Counted from the first letter of the stretch, positions 44,087 to 53,678 are shown. The stretch is 64,000 bases of DNA from an uncultured delta proteobacterium (GCA_903911145.1 CAIWCD010000030.1:124001-188000), one strand, 5' to 3'. The notes: generated by a model not told the origin, from the letters alone. A program made the numbers and translations.

Positions 44087-44809
44087 ATGAAGGTCGCCAC
44101 CTCGCACATCCTCGTCACCGGAGCCAATCGCGGCATTGGCAAATCGCTCGTTGAAGTTGCCCTCGAATTTGGCGCGGCACGCGTCTATGCGACCGCGCGC
44201 GACGAGGAGAGTCTGCATGGATTGCAGAGCAGGTTCGGTGACCGCCTGGTACCGCTGGTGATCGATCTCACCAAGCCCGACTCCATCGTCAAAGCCGCGA
44301 CGCGCGTTGAGAAGCTCGACCTGCTCATCAACAACGCAGGCGTTCTCTCCTCGGCCGGGCTCGTCTCCGGGCGCATCGAAGAGATCGAGCGCGACATGCA
44401 GACGAACTACTTCGGGACGCTTGCGGTGACGCGCGCGTTCCTGCCTGCGATCGAGCGAAGCCGGGGTTCGATTGCCAACCTGCTCAGCGTGGTGGCGCTC
44501 GCGAGCATGCCCGGACTCGGCGCATATTCGGCATCCAAGGCCGCCGCGCTCTCGCTCACGCAGGCGCTGCGAGGGGAGCTCATCAAGAGAGGCGTGCACG
44601 TGCACGCGGTGTTCCCTGGTCCGGTCGACACCGATATGGCACGCGAGATCACCCTGCCCAAGACCGCTCCAGACGTGGTCGCGCGCGCGATCTACGCGGC
44701 GATTGGGCGCGGCGAGGAAGACATCTTCCCCGATGCGATGGCGCAGCAGGTGGGCGGCCAGTGGCTCAAGGCACCCAAGGAGATCGAGAGGATGTTTGGC
44801 GCGATGTAG
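44087..44809 (+). CDS. Short-chain dehydrogenase/reductase
   Basis: 240 residues. The nucleotide-binding TGANRGIG is at residues 11-18, NNAG in mid-protein, and the catalytic pair Y147 and K151 in YSASK. It is an NAD(P)-dependent classical SDR; substrate unknown. GGAG lies 8 bases before the ATG. Its gene is divergent from the LysR gene and probably under its control, as is common for SDR/LysR pairs that handle reactive or xenobiotic carbonyls. Confidence 0.94.
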   Translation: MKVATSHILVTGANRGIGKSLVEVALEFGAARVYATARDEESLHGLQSRFGDRLVPLVIDLTKPDSIVKAATRVEKLDLLINNAGVLSSAGLVSGRIEEIERDMQTNYFGTLAVTRAFLPAIERSRGSIANLLSVVALASMPGLGAYSASKAAALSLTQALRGELIKRGVHVHAVFPGPVDTDMAREITLPKTAPDVVARAIYAAIGRGEEDIFPDAMAQQVGGQWLKAPKEIERMFGAM

Positions 44810-44811
44810 CG

Positions 44812-44823
44812 CGCCACGTGGCG
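44812..44823. terminator. Perfect palindrome between convergent SDR and BatE-like genes
   Basis: CGCCACGTGGCG fills most of the 15-base gap between two converging stop codons. With no loop bases it is at best a weak hairpin. Confidence 0.25.
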
Positions 44824-44824
44824 T

Positions 44825-45622
44825 CTATCGGTCGGTCCAGCGCGGCGGCACGACGTGCTCGACCGCGCCCAGAGCGACCCAGCCGACGAGTCCGTTCTGC
44901 AACCGGATGCGCGCGAAGCCTGCCTGCTCCTCCTCGATGCGCACGAGCGTTCCTTCGTGCACTTCAAAGCTGCTCGCTGCACGGGCCTGCGGACCTTCGC
45001 GCGCGGGGGCGGATTCGGCGATGACCACGGCGCGCTGCAGGGCGACCTTGTGGGCCGCAGCAGAGGCGGCCGTGACGAGCCCGCAGAGCAGCGCGAGCGA
45101 AATGGCGATCCAGCTGCTCGTGACGATCGCGGGATGTGCAGAGAGCGTCGGCGAGAACAGGCGCACGCCCACGAGCGCGCAGGCGATGCTCCACGCGACG
45201 AGCAGGATCAGCGCGGCCGCGGTTCCGGGCAGTGGCGCGAAGAAGCGGAAGAGTGCATCGGGGCCGCTCTCCTCCTGATCTCCCTCGAGGCGATCGACGT
45301 TGCTGTGCCTCAGTTCGGTGAGATCGGCGCGCGCATCGTCGTCGCCCGGCGCGAGGAAGAGCGCGCGCTCCAGATGCAGCGCAGCTGCGCCCCGCTTGTT
45401 CTGGCGAGACAATGCCGCGCCGAGATTGGTCTCCAGTTCGACGCTCGCAACACCCTCTTCGAGCAGCGCCTGGTAGGCGGCCGTTGCACGCGCCAGATCG
45501 CCGGCGAGGAAGGCCGCGTTGGCATCGTCGAAGAGCCGATCGCTCAGGACCGCGTCTGGCGCGGCCCGCAACGCTGTCGCGCAAAGCACGATGCCGATCA
45601 CGATGAGCCGTTTCGTGCGCAT
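44825..45622 (-). CDS. batE: BatE-like TPR protein with SH3-like tail
   Basis: 265 residues from ATG 45622, which overlaps the batD stop (TGATG). A signal-like N-terminus precedes TPR units at about 25-105 (ANAAFLAGDLARATAAYQALL, RGAAALHLERALFLAPGDDDA). Two membrane helices at about 133-160 and 165-190 follow, then a bacterial SH3-like domain (HEGTLVRIEEEQAGFARIRLQNGLVGWV). This layout matches BatE of the aerotolerance (Bat) operon. It is the last gene of the MoxR-Bat operon. Confidence 0.85.
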   Translation of the reverse strand: MRTKRLIVIGIVLCATALRAAPDAVLSDRLFDDANAAFLAGDLARATAAYQALLEEGVASVELETNLGAALSRQNKRGAAALHLERALFLAPGDDDARADLTELRHSNVDRLEGDQEESGPDALFRFFAPLPGTAAALILLVAWSIACALVGVRLFSPTLSAHPAIVTSSWIAISLALLCGLVTAASAAAHKVALQRAVVIAESAPAREGPQARAASSFEVHEGTLVRIEEEQAGFARIRLQNGLVGWVALGAVEHVVPPRWTDR

Positions 45623-47526
45623 CAAGCGGCCTCCTCTTTCGCGCCATCGAGTGCGGCGAGCACCGCATCTGCGCGCTGCAGGACCGCTTCCTGTGCCGCC
45701 GCGCTCGAGGCTCCGGGCGCGAAGCGGGCCTGATCGCACGCATCGAGCAGCGAGATGAGCTTGTCGATCGTCACCTGCGAATGTCCTCGAGCCGCGAGCT
45801 CGAGAGAGAGCTCATCGCGCGTCAGTCCTGCCACCGAGATGGACTGCTTGTCGCCGAGATATCCGGAGAGAGCGCGTGCGATCTCCGCGTAGAACTCGAT
45901 GCCCTTGCCGTCGCCGCTCTTCTGCCGTGCGAGCAGTTGCTCGGCTCCACGCAAACGCCGCCGGGCCGCGCTGGCAGCCAACTTCACGCGCTGCTGCCCT
46001 GGATCCGACGAGAGGGTCCGCTGCGCGCGAACAGCGCCGAGCCCGAGCAGCAGCAGCGCCGGAGGCAGCACCAGCGCGGGCCAGAACCAGGGTTGCGTCC
46101 ACGGCGGCGCGCCGATCGACGCAGGGCGCAGCTTCAGACGAATCGGTCGCAGGCCTCCTGCGGCGAGGAGATTCTGCGCCTGCTGCGGGGAGCCGCCCTG
46201 CGCGCCAGTGCCGGGACTGACAGCGAGATGGATCGGCTGCGTGCGCAGAGTCCGATATTCGTGCGCGGTCGGATCGAACAGCTCCATTGCCAGCGCGGGA
46301 ATTTCAAGCTCGCCCGTCCGCTCCGGCACCAGCAACTGCTCGACCGTGCGCGTTCCGCCAGCCTGCCCGTGGTCGATCGCAGCCTTGTCCGTCGTGGTTG
46401 CGTCGTACGCGCGCAGTCCACTGATCGCGGGCAGTTTCGGCAGCTGCAGATCCCGCAGGTTGCCGCGTCCAGTCGCGACGAGATGCAGCGTGACCGGCTG
46501 CCCTACGGTGGCCGAGAGCGGCTCGGCAGTCGCACTCAACGACCAGCTGCCGACATTGCCCGGATCGAAGCCCGCCGGCGCACCAGGAGGCAGCGGCTGC
46601 ACCTCGAGCGGAATCGATTGCGAGGACCGCTTCACCGCAGAGCGCGAGAAGAGCATTCCCATCCCGGAGACCACTTCGACCTCAGCCGGATCGACCGTCG
46701 TCTTTCCCGCGCGCAGCGGAAAGAGCGCGCGCTTGCGCAGCAGGAAGAGCTGCATCTGCACGCCATCGATCACGCGCGCCTCGCCCACCAGCTGCGTCGG
46801 CGCCTCGACTTCTTCGGTCCAGAAGCCGTCCATCTTCGGCAGCTCGAGCTTGTCGATGCTGCTGACGCTCCCGCGCGCGAGCAGCCAGAGCGAGTAGGTG
46901 ACCTGTTGGCCGACGAACGGATGATCGTTGTCGACGCTCGCCTTGAGCGTGTAGTCGCCCGCCTTCGCTGCGTGCACGCCCGCGAACGGATCGAGCGTGT
47001 GATTGGCAAACGGATCGAGCGCAGCGAACGGATCGATCTGCTGCTGCTGCTGCGCCTGGCCTTGTCTGCGCGGAGGCGCCGCCTGTCCGGCCGGAAGCAC
47101 GCGCACGGTGATCGGCTGCGCATTGATCGTCCCGCCGCGGATGTTCACGCGCGCAGCTTCAATCGTGAGGTTCCCCGCGCGATGCGGCGAGAGCGTCAGG
47201 CTCGTCACCGTCGTGCGCTTGAAGCTCGGCGCGCCGTTGTTGATCGCGAAGCTCACCTGCTCGGAGGTCGAGCGGCCCACCACATCGAAGTCGCGAAACT
47301 GCGGCACTTGCAGATCGCCCGCGTCGTTCTTGCTCGCGACCGTCAGCGTCAGATCAAGCCGCACCGTTTCATCGAGGCCGATCTCGTTGCGATCGACCGA
47401 GGCGGTGAACTGGGCCGCGTCGTCCGCGCGCGCCGCTGCGGAAACGAGCAGGACCGCACAGAGCGCGGACGGGAGCCACTTCGAGATCTTCCGCGTGCGG
47501 CCACGTTGGCAATCCAATGCGCTCAC
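45622..47526 (-). CDS. batD: BatD-like protein
   Basis: 634 residues from GTG 47526, which overlaps the stop of the BatC gene (GTGA). A signal peptide ends near SAAARA. The large extracytoplasmic part (about 30-470) is beta-rich with repeated Ig-like segments, starting ASVDRNEIGLDETVRLDLTL as in BatD. A Gln-rich linker lies near 155-165. One membrane helix (PALVLPPALLLLGLGAV, near 480) is followed by a cytoplasmic helical domain. BatD proteins are thought to work with the VWA proteins BatA and BatB at the membrane. Confidence 0.9.
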   Translation of the reverse strand: MSALDCQRGRTRKISKWLPSALCAVLLVSAAARADDAAQFTASVDRNEIGLDETVRLDLTLTVASKNDAGDLQVPQFRDFDVVGRSTSEQVSFAINNGAPSFKRTTVTSLTLSPHRAGNLTIEAARVNIRGGTINAQPITVRVLPAGQAAPPRRQGQAQQQQQIDPFAALDPFANHTLDPFAGVHAAKAGDYTLKASVDNDHPFVGQQVTYSLWLLARGSVSSIDKLELPKMDGFWTEEVEAPTQLVGEARVIDGVQMQLFLLRKRALFPLRAGKTTVDPAEVEVVSGMGMLFSRSAVKRSSQSIPLEVQPLPPGAPAGFDPGNVGSWSLSATAEPLSATVGQPVTLHLVATGRGNLRDLQLPKLPAISGLRAYDATTTDKAAIDHGQAGGTRTVEQLLVPERTGELEIPALAMELFDPTAHEYRTLRTQPIHLAVSPGTGAQGGSPQQAQNLLAAGGLRPIRLKLRPASIGAPPWTQPWFWPALVLPPALLLLGLGAVRAQRTLSSDPGQQRVKLAASAARRRLRGAEQLLARQKSGDGKGIEFYAEIARALSGYLGDKQSISVAGLTRDELSLELAARGHSQVTIDKLISLLDACDQARFAPGASSAAAQEAVLQRADAVLAALDGAKEEAA

Positions 47527-48536
47527 CAATCCTTCTCCGCCGTGCCGCGCGCGGGATGCTGCTCCGCCTTCTTCCCGAAGCGCCACATCTGCAGATTCTT
47601 CTCGCCTGCGCGCGCCGCATCGAGCAGCCGCTGCGCTTCGCTGCGCCCCATCGAGGCCTGCTGCTGCTTCTCCTCGGGCTTCTGCTCCTTCTTCTCGTCC
47701 TTCTTCTCTTCACCCGCCTGCGCCTGCTGCTCCTTCTTCTCGTCGGGCTTCTGCTCTTTCTTCTCGTCCGACTTCGCCTGCTGCTGCTCCTTCTTCTGCT
47801 CGTCGCCATCCTTCTTGTCCTGCTGCTGATCCTTCTTCTGCTGCTCGTCTTTCTTCTCGTCTGATTTCGATTGCTGCTTCTGCTGATCCTTGTCGTCCTT
47901 CGGATCCTTCTTCTTGTCCTTGTCGTTCTGCCCCTGCTGCTGCTGTTGCTTCTGCTTCTCGTGCTCCTGCAGAAGCAGCTCGAGGTTCACCTTCGAATCG
48001 ACATCGCTCGAATCGAGCGAGAGCGCATTGGCGTAGGCCTTGATCGCCTCATCCGTCTTGCCTTGCGCCTCGAGCGCGACGCCCGCGTTGTAGGCGGCCT
48101 TCGCGCGCAGCTGTGGGTCTTGCGCCTCGCGAGCAGACTGGGCCTGCTCGAGCGCTTTCGGAGCCTGCTCGGGAGTTCCTTTCAACATCGCGGCGCTGCG
48201 GTTGTAGGCGAGCGTTGCCGCCGCGTCGCCACCAGCGGGAAGATTTGGCTCCGCCTCGTCGTAGTGCTTGAGCGCGCCCTCGACATCTCCATTGAGCGTC
48301 GCATCATTCCCCGCCGCTGCATGCGGCTCGTCCTTCTCCCAGAGGCGATGCACAGCGCCGCTGACTGCATCGCTCGCCCGCGCCCAGATTGAGCGCGGCT
48401 TTACTTCCGCGGGGCGCACTGCGACCACAGGCTCGCGGTTCGCGCGCTCCGCAGAAGACGGCGCGTCGGTCTTCGGCGGCGTGTAGGGAAGAGCCTGGGC
48501 CAGGCAGAGCGCGGCCGAGATGATGATCGCGATCAT
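47523..48536 (-). CDS. batC: BatC-like TPR protein with long Lys/Gln/Glu-rich tail
   Basis: 337 residues. A hydrophobic start, then two to three TPR units at about 85-185 (AAYNAGVALEAQGKTDEAIKAYANAL). Residues about 195-300 are a highly charged low-complexity stretch made of Lys, Gln, Glu and Asp. The C-terminal 30 residues (RSEAQRLLDAARAGEKNLQMWRFG) are conserved in BatC proteins. It overlaps the BatB gene and the BatD gene by 4 bases each. Confidence 0.88.
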   Translation of the reverse strand: MIAIIISAALCLAQALPYTPPKTDAPSSAERANREPVVAVRPAEVKPRSIWARASDAVSGAVHRLWEKDEPHAAAGNDATLNGDVEGALKHYDEAEPNLPAGGDAAATLAYNRSAAMLKGTPEQAPKALEQAQSAREAQDPQLRAKAAYNAGVALEAQGKTDEAIKAYANALSLDSSDVDSKVNLELLLQEHEKQKQQQQQGQNDKDKKKDPKDDKDQQKQQSKSDEKKDEQQKKDQQQDKKDGDEQKKEQQQAKSDEKKEQKPDEKKEQQAQAGEEKKDEKKEQKPEEKQQQASMGRSEAQRLLDAARAGEKNLQMWRFGKKAEQHPARGTAEKDW

Positions 48537-49594
48537 GCGCGCCTCCTGCGAAACTTGCCGTCGCCGAGCGCTGCGGCGAACGCGAGCAGAGCGAACGCCG
48601 GCCCCGCGAACCAGGCGTAGCGCTCGCCATACTGAATCGAAAGACGCGACTCGAGCTCTCCGCGCTGCATCCGATCGAGCTCGTCAACGAGTTGCATCAG
48701 CCCGAGATCACCGCCGCCGCGCGAGAGCAGAAGCCCTCCTCCGTGCGAGGCGAGTTCGCGCATCGACGCCGGATTGGCCGCCGTGAGCACGGTCTGGCCG
48801 CTGCCATCCTTCTTGTATCCAGTGACGTTTCCGCGCGCGTCGACCACCGGGATCGGCTCGCCCGCGGTTTCACCGACGGCCACCGTGTAGACGTGGATGC
48901 CGGCCTCCGCGAGCTCACCGGCCACCTTGTCGGCCTCGCCCTCGTGATCCTCGCCGTCGGAGAGCAGCACGACCGCCTTGCCCGCGCCCGTACGCGCGCC
49001 GCCTTCGAGCACACGCTTGCTCTCTCTGAGCGCCTCGGCGAGAGCGGTTCCCTGCTGCGGCATCGCGCTGGGATCGACCGCACGCAGAAAGAGCTTGGTC
49101 GCGGCGTAGTCAGTGGTGAGCGGGCTCTGCACGAACGCCTCGCCCGCGAAGACGACCAGCCCGACGCGATCTCCCTTGAGATGATCGAGCAGCGCGCTGA
49201 CCTCGAGCTTGGAGCGCTCGAGACGAGAGGGCTTCACGTCGCGAGCGAGCATGCTCATCGAGGCGTCGAGCGCGATCACCAGATCGACGCCGCTGCGCTT
49301 GATCACTTCCGTCTTCTCGCCGCACTGCGGACCCGACGCGGCAATGCAGAGGAGCATCGCGCCCAGGCCCAGCGCGGTCCCGCGCACCGTGCCCTGCGCC
49401 GTTCCCGCATCGCGAAGCAGCTGCGTCCGGCGCGATGCGGGTACCAGCGAGAGGAATTTTCGCTGCCGGGCGATCGTCCGCCAGACGAAGAGTGCGCCGG
49501 CGATGAGCGCGAGCGGCGACGCGTAGAGAAAGAGCGGCTCGAGCACGCGCACTCGCACGCCGAAGAGCAGGCCTTGAATTCCTGCCGCGATCAC
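48533..49594 (-). CDS. batB: BatB-like VWA membrane protein
   Basis: 353 residues from a GTG start that overlaps the BatA stop. Membrane helices lie near 20-38, 72-88 and at the C-terminus. The von Willebrand factor A domain has an intact MIDAS motif DASMS at 110-114, a threonine in the second ligand loop and DGEDHEGE as the third. BatA/BatB pairs occur beside MoxR ATPases in many bacteria and are linked to envelope stress and aerotolerance. Confidence 0.92.
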   Translation of the reverse strand: MIAAGIQGLLFGVRVRVLEPLFLYASPLALIAGALFVWRTIARQRKFLSLVPASRRTQLLRDAGTAQGTVRGTALGLGAMLLCIAASGPQCGEKTEVIKRSGVDLVIALDASMSMLARDVKPSRLERSKLEVSALLDHLKGDRVGLVVFAGEAFVQSPLTTDYAATKLFLRAVDPSAMPQQGTALAEALRESKRVLEGGARTGAGKAVVLLSDGEDHEGEADKVAGELAEAGIHVYTVAVGETAGEPIPVVDARGNVTGYKKDGSGQTVLTAANPASMRELASHGGGLLLSRGGGDLGLMQLVDELDRMQRGELESRLSIQYGERYAWFAGPAFALLAFAAALGDGKFRRRRA

Positions 49595-50598
49595 GGCGCC
49601 CCCAGCATGCGCGTCATGCGCAGGATGAGTCCGGCGAGCAGGAGCAGCGCGGCCGGCCCGAGGAATCTCGCGTAGAGCTCATCGAAGCGCGCGCTCGCGC
49701 CGGCCTCGTAGATCTTGCTCTTCTCGAGCTGGTCGAGCACCGCGCCGAGGCCCTGCTCGAGCGACTTCCGATCGGTCGCGGAGTGATAGACGCCGTCCGT
49801 GACCTTCGCGATCTGCTGCAGCAGATCGGGGTTCACGTCGATCTCGACCTGCTCGTAGACAGTTCGGCCGAAGAGATCGTTGCCCATCGGATAGGGCACG
49901 CGTCCGCCCTTGCCGATGAGGATCGGGAAGATCTTGATGCCCATCTCCTTCGCGACCTGCGCGGCCTGAAGCGGCGAGATGTTGCCGGCGTTGTTGTCGC
50001 CGTCGGTGAGCAGGATGATCACGCGGCTCTTCGCATCGCTCTCCCGCAGGCGATTGACCGCCGTCGCGAGCGCATTTCCGATCGCGGTGCCGTCGGTGAT
50101 GACGCCCGTGCGCACCTGCTCGAGCAAATCTTGAAGGACGCGATAGTCGAGCGTCAGCGGGCACTGCGTGTAGGCCTCGGAGGCGAACACGACGAGGCCG
50201 ATGCGATCGTTCTGGCGCGAGTTGATGAACTCCTTGAGCACCTCTTTCGCCTGCGTGATGCGATCCTTCGGTTTGAAATCGGCGGCGAGCATCGAGGTGG
50301 AGAGGTCGAAGGCGACGACGATGTCGATGCCCTCGACGGAGAGATCGCGACGCTGCGCGCTCTGCGTGCGAGGCCCTGCGAGCGCGATGGCAGTGAGCGT
50401 GAGGGCGAGCAGACTGAGTGCTCCTGGCAGCCACCAGAGCCGCGCAGCGAGCGAAGGACGCGCGAGCATCAGCGGCGCGAGAGACGGCGCGACGAGCGCG
50501 GGCCCCTGATCGCGGCGACGCAACAGCAGCCACGCGAGAGGCGGGATCGCGAGCAGGCAGAGCAGGGCGAGCGGATGCGCGAAGGAGAAGTTGCTCAT
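49591..50598 (-). CDS. batA: BatA-like VWA membrane protein
   Basis: 335 residues. The start FAHPLALLCLLAIPPLAWLL and a second helix near 58-75 anchor a VWA domain with MIDAS DLSTS at 98-102 and DGDNNAGN as a later ligand loop. A C-terminal helix (FLGPAALLLLAGLIL) completes the BatA layout. It overlaps the preceding 387-residue gene and the BatB gene by 4 bases each, so the operon is translationally coupled. Confidence 0.93.
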   Translation of the reverse strand: MSNFSFAHPLALLCLLAIPPLAWLLLRRRDQGPALVAPSLAPLMLARPSLAARLWWLPGALSLLALTLTAIALAGPRTQSAQRRDLSVEGIDIVVAFDLSTSMLAADFKPKDRITQAKEVLKEFINSRQNDRIGLVVFASEAYTQCPLTLDYRVLQDLLEQVRTGVITDGTAIGNALATAVNRLRESDAKSRVIILLTDGDNNAGNISPLQAAQVAKEMGIKIFPILIGKGGRVPYPMGNDLFGRTVYEQVEIDVNPDLLQQIAKVTDGVYHSATDRKSLEQGLGAVLDQLEKSKIYEAGASARFDELYARFLGPAALLLLAGLILRMTRMLGAP

Positions 50599-51758
50599 CG
50601 CACGCCCTTCGAATCGCTCGCGACCGCGCCTGGAGCGGCCGTGCTGCTCGAGGCTGCGCGATTGGCCGCCGCGAGAAGATCGGCGTTGCGCACCGCCTCA
50701 AGCTTGCGGCGCGCCTGCTCGACGAGTTCGCCCGCCGCATCGAGCGCCGCGTTGCATTCGTCGGCGCTGGCCGGGAGCTTGGCGAACTTGACCATCTCCT
50801 CCCACTGCACGCGTGCTGCGAACTGCGGAACGTCGAATCCCAGATCCCCTCGCGCACGCAGCGCGCGCACCAGTTCGTCGCTCGTCAGATCGATCGCGTT
50901 GAACGAGAACTGCTTGCCGAGATAGATGCGGACGATCTCGGAGAGCTCGAAGACCGCCGCGCGTCCGCCTTCGGGATCAAGCCAGGGCGCGCGATTGCGC
51001 AGTTCGCGCAGGCGGCGATGGGCCTCGTTCTCGGCGCTCTCTTGCGGAGGCGGCGGCGCGACAACTTCGGCGGCCCGCTTGCGCAGCTTGCGCGAGATGA
51101 AGATCGCCGCCGCGATCGCTGCGATCGCCAGCAGCAGCCAGAGCCAGAGATAGCTGCGCACCTTGATCGGCTCGGGCGGCTTCGGCCCGTGGTGCGCATG
51201 CTCGTCGTTCGGCGCGCCCTCTTTCGCGACGAGGCTCTCGACAGCGAGGCTCTGCTCGGGAAGCCGCAGCCGGCGCGGTCCGGAAGGCCCCTGCACCTCG
51301 AGCGTGAGTTCGGGAACGGTCGGCTTCATCGATGCGACATCGACAAGCGGAATCGTCAGAATCGTGCGTGCATTTCCCGCCAGCGCGTTCGCGGGCTCAG
51401 CTGGAATCTGCGTGCGCGCGACCTGCGTCTCCCCGCGGATCTCGAGCGATCCCTTCGCGAGCTGCGCCGCAAGATCGAGCGGCAGCGCGTAGGTGTCGGC
51501 CGGATCGTGCACGACCTCGATCGTCAGCGAGAAGGGCTGGCCGAGCGTGACCTCCGCCTGATCGAGCGTTGCGTGCAGCTGGAGCGGATGCGCGTCGGGC
51601 GTCTCTTTCGCATCCTTCGCAGGCTGCGCGTCTGCGGCTGCTTCCTGCGTGGCGTCAGGCGCGGGCGCGGCATTGACGGGCGCATCGCCCGGTGCACCCG
51701 TTGGCGCGAGCGGCGCCGCAAAGACGAGCGCGAGCAGAGAGAGCAGAGCGGCGATCAC
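50595..51758 (-). CDS. Exported DUF4381/BatD-like membrane protein
   Basis: 387 residues from a GTG start that overlaps the DUF58 stop. A signal peptide is followed by an Ala/Pro/Asp-rich linker (to about 55), then a beta-rich domain (LHATLDQAEVTLGQPFSLTIEVVHD) like a single BatD repeat. One membrane helix follows near 205-222 (YLWLWLLLAIAAIAAAIFI). The cytoplasmic C-terminal domain (YLGKQFSFNAIDLTSDELVRALR) resembles the DUF4381 helical part. It lies where Bat operons often carry such a gene, between DUF58 and BatA. Confidence 0.78.
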   Translation of the reverse strand: MIAALLSLLALVFAAPLAPTGAPGDAPVNAAPAPDATQEAAADAQPAKDAKETPDAHPLQLHATLDQAEVTLGQPFSLTIEVVHDPADTYALPLDLAAQLAKGSLEIRGETQVARTQIPAEPANALAGNARTILTIPLVDVASMKPTVPELTLEVQGPSGPRRLRLPEQSLAVESLVAKEGAPNDEHAHHGPKPPEPIKVRSYLWLWLLLAIAAIAAAIFISRKLRKRAAEVVAPPPPQESAENEAHRRLRELRNRAPWLDPEGGRAAVFELSEIVRIYLGKQFSFNAIDLTSDELVRALRARGDLGFDVPQFAARVQWEEMVKFAKLPASADECNAALDAAGELVEQARRKLEAVRNADLLAAANRAASSSTAAPGAVASDSKGVR

Positions 51759-52663
51759 GCGGAGCGCCTCCGTGCGCGGGCGCGAAACAGCGCGGCAAGC
51801 GGCGCGACGTAATCGTCACCGGGATGCACGCGGACCGCGTCCAGCTTGAGTTTGCGGAAGAGCTTGTCGCGGCGCTCGCGCATATCGCGCGCCGCATTCG
51901 CGTAGGCATCGCGCGTCTTGCGATCCGAAAAATCGACCAGCACCGTCGTGCCCGATTCGGAATCGACGACGGGCCAGAGGCCCGTGAGCGTGCTGCCGGG
52001 AAGCGCATCCTCGAGCGGATCGCTCAGCACCACCGGCACCAGATCGTGTCGGCGCGATGCAACCGCGAGCGCATTCTCCGTCTCGGCCCAGGCGCTCTCT
52101 CTGACGAGAAAATCAGAGAGGAGAAAGACGACGGCGCGCTTTCTCTGCGCACGCGTGAGGTGACGAACCGCACCCGCGAGATCGGTGCCGCGCCCCTTCG
52201 GCTCAAAGGCGAGCGTGTCGGTGATGAGCCGTAGCCCATGCTTGCGCCCGCGCCGCGGCGGCACATAGCGCTCGGTGCGATCGGTGAAGAGCAGCAGGCC
52301 CGCGCGATCACCATTCTCGAGCGCTGAGAAGACGAGCAGTCCCGCGATCTCGGCCGCGACTTCACTCTTCGCCTGCGCCGCAATGCCCGCTTCCTGCGAC
52401 GCCGAGCGATCGACCGCGATCAGCGCAGTCAGCTCTCGCTCCTCGGCGAACACCTTGACGAACGGCGCATCCATGCGGGCCGTGACGTTCCAGTCGATCG
52501 AGCGGATCTCGTCTCCGGGCTGGTACGGCCGCACCTCGGAGAACGCCATGCCGCGGCCCTTGAAGACGGAGTGGTATCCGCCAGCGAGCGTGTCCTGCAC
52601 CGCGCGTCGAGTGGAGATCTCGATGCGGCGGATTTTTCGGATGAGGTCTGCGGGAGCGGGCAT
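51755..52663 (-). CDS. DUF58 protein
   Basis: 302 residues. The DUF58 signature is clear: GRGMAFSEVRPYQPGDEIRSIDWNVTAR around 36-63, with a VWA-like fold after it containing DRSASQ. It begins 10 bases after the MoxR gene. MoxR-DUF58-VWA sets are thought to work as an AAA+ chaperone with VWA and DUF58 partners that prepare or insert cofactors or fold envelope proteins; the target here is unknown. Confidence 0.94.
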   Translation of the reverse strand: MPAPADLIRKIRRIEISTRRAVQDTLAGGYHSVFKGRGMAFSEVRPYQPGDEIRSIDWNVTARMDAPFVKVFAEERELTALIAVDRSASQEAGIAAQAKSEVAAEIAGLLVFSALENGDRAGLLLFTDRTERYVPPRRGRKHGLRLITDTLAFEPKGRGTDLAGAVRHLTRAQRKRAVVFLLSDFLVRESAWAETENALAVASRRHDLVPVVLSDPLEDALPGSTLTGLWPVVDSESGTTVLVDFSDRKTRDAYANAARDMRERRDKLFRKLKLDAVRVHPGDDYVAPLAALFRARARRRSA

Positions 52664-52673
52664 GGCTTGCGCT

Positions 52674-53678
52674 CTACGGGACTTCGATCTTCTCGAGGAT
52701 CTTCGCGATCACCTTCTCGCTCGTGAATCCCTCGGCCTCCGCCTCGTAGGTCATGCTGATGCGGTGGCGTAACACGTCGTAGGCGACGGCCTTGACGTCC
52801 TCGGGCGTGACGTAGCCGCGGTGCTTGAGGAACGCGTGCGCTCGCGCGGCGAGGTTGATGTAGATGGTCGCGCGCGGCGAGGCACCGTACTCGATGAAGC
52901 CGCGCAGCTCCTTGATGCCGGCCTTCTCCGGATCGCGCGTCGCGAGCACCACGTCGACCATGTAGTCCTTCGCCTCGGGCGCGATGTGGATCGACGCGAC
53001 GACATCGCGCACGCGCGCGAGCTGCTCGGCGTTGATCACGGGCGTCACGCGCGGCACATCCTTGCCCGCCATGCGGTCCATGATCTGCCGCTCCTCTTCA
53101 CGCGTCGGATAGGTCACCTTCACCTTGAGCATGAAGCGATCGACCTGCGCTTCGGGGAGCGGATACGTGCCCTCCTGCTCGATCGGATTCTCGGTCGCGA
53201 GCACGAGGAACGGCCGGGGCAGCTGGAAGGTCGTGTCGCCGATGGTGACCTGTTTCTCCTGCATCGACTCGAGCAGCGCGCTCTGCACCTTGGCCGGCGC
53301 GCGGTTGATCTCGTCGGCGAGGATCACGTTCGCAAAGAGCGGACCCTGCTTGATGGAGAAGCTCTGCGTCTGCGGCTGGTAGATCTGCGTGCCGATCAAG
53401 TCGGCGGGCAGCAGGTCGGGCGTGAACTGGATGCGCTTGAAGGCCAGCTCGAGACAGTCCGCGAGCGTCTTCACCGTGAGCGTCTTGGCGAGGCCGGGCA
53501 CGCCCTCGAGCAGCACGTGGCCGCCCGTGATGAGGCCGATCAGCAGCCGCTCGATCATCGTGCGCTGGCCGACGACGACCTGCGACATCTGCTGAAAGAG
53601 AGAATCGACGAAGGCCGATTCGCGCTGGATGCGCTCGTGAAGCTCTTTGATGTCCGGTGCGGGCGCTGTGATGTCCAA
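52674..53678 (-). CDS. MoxR-family AAA+ ATPase
   Basis: 334 residues from TTG 53678, preferred because GAGGAAA lies 5 bases upstream; an in-frame GTG at 53717 has no such site. Walker A is GVPGLAKT, Walker B ILADEINR, and the MoxR-typical LLESMQEKQVTIG and ATENPIEQEGTYPLPEAQ regions are intact. It heads an eight-gene operon, MoxR-DUF58-DUF4381-BatA-BatB-BatC-BatD-BatE, read to 44825. It diverges from the Ser/Thr kinase gene. Confidence 0.95.
   Translation of the reverse strand: MDITAPAPDIKELHERIQRESAFVDSLFQQMSQVVVGQRTMIERLLIGLITGGHVLLEGVPGLAKTLTVKTLADCLELAFKRIQFTPDLLPADLIGTQIYQPQTQSFSIKQGPLFANVILADEINRAPAKVQSALLESMQEKQVTIGDTTFQLPRPFLVLATENPIEQEGTYPLPEAQVDRFMLKVKVTYPTREEERQIMDRMAGKDVPRVTPVINAEQLARVRDVVASIHIAPEAKDYMVDVVLATRDPEKAGIKELRGFIEYGASPRATIYINLAARAHAFLKHRGYVTPEDVKAVAYDVLRHRISMTYEAEAEGFTSEKVIAKILEKIEVP

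Noticed and set aside
50430-50465. GAGCCGCGCAGCGAGC, matching the hairpin loop
   Set aside because: It lies inside the BatA coding sequence (minus strand), encodes ordinary residues there and has no paired arms.
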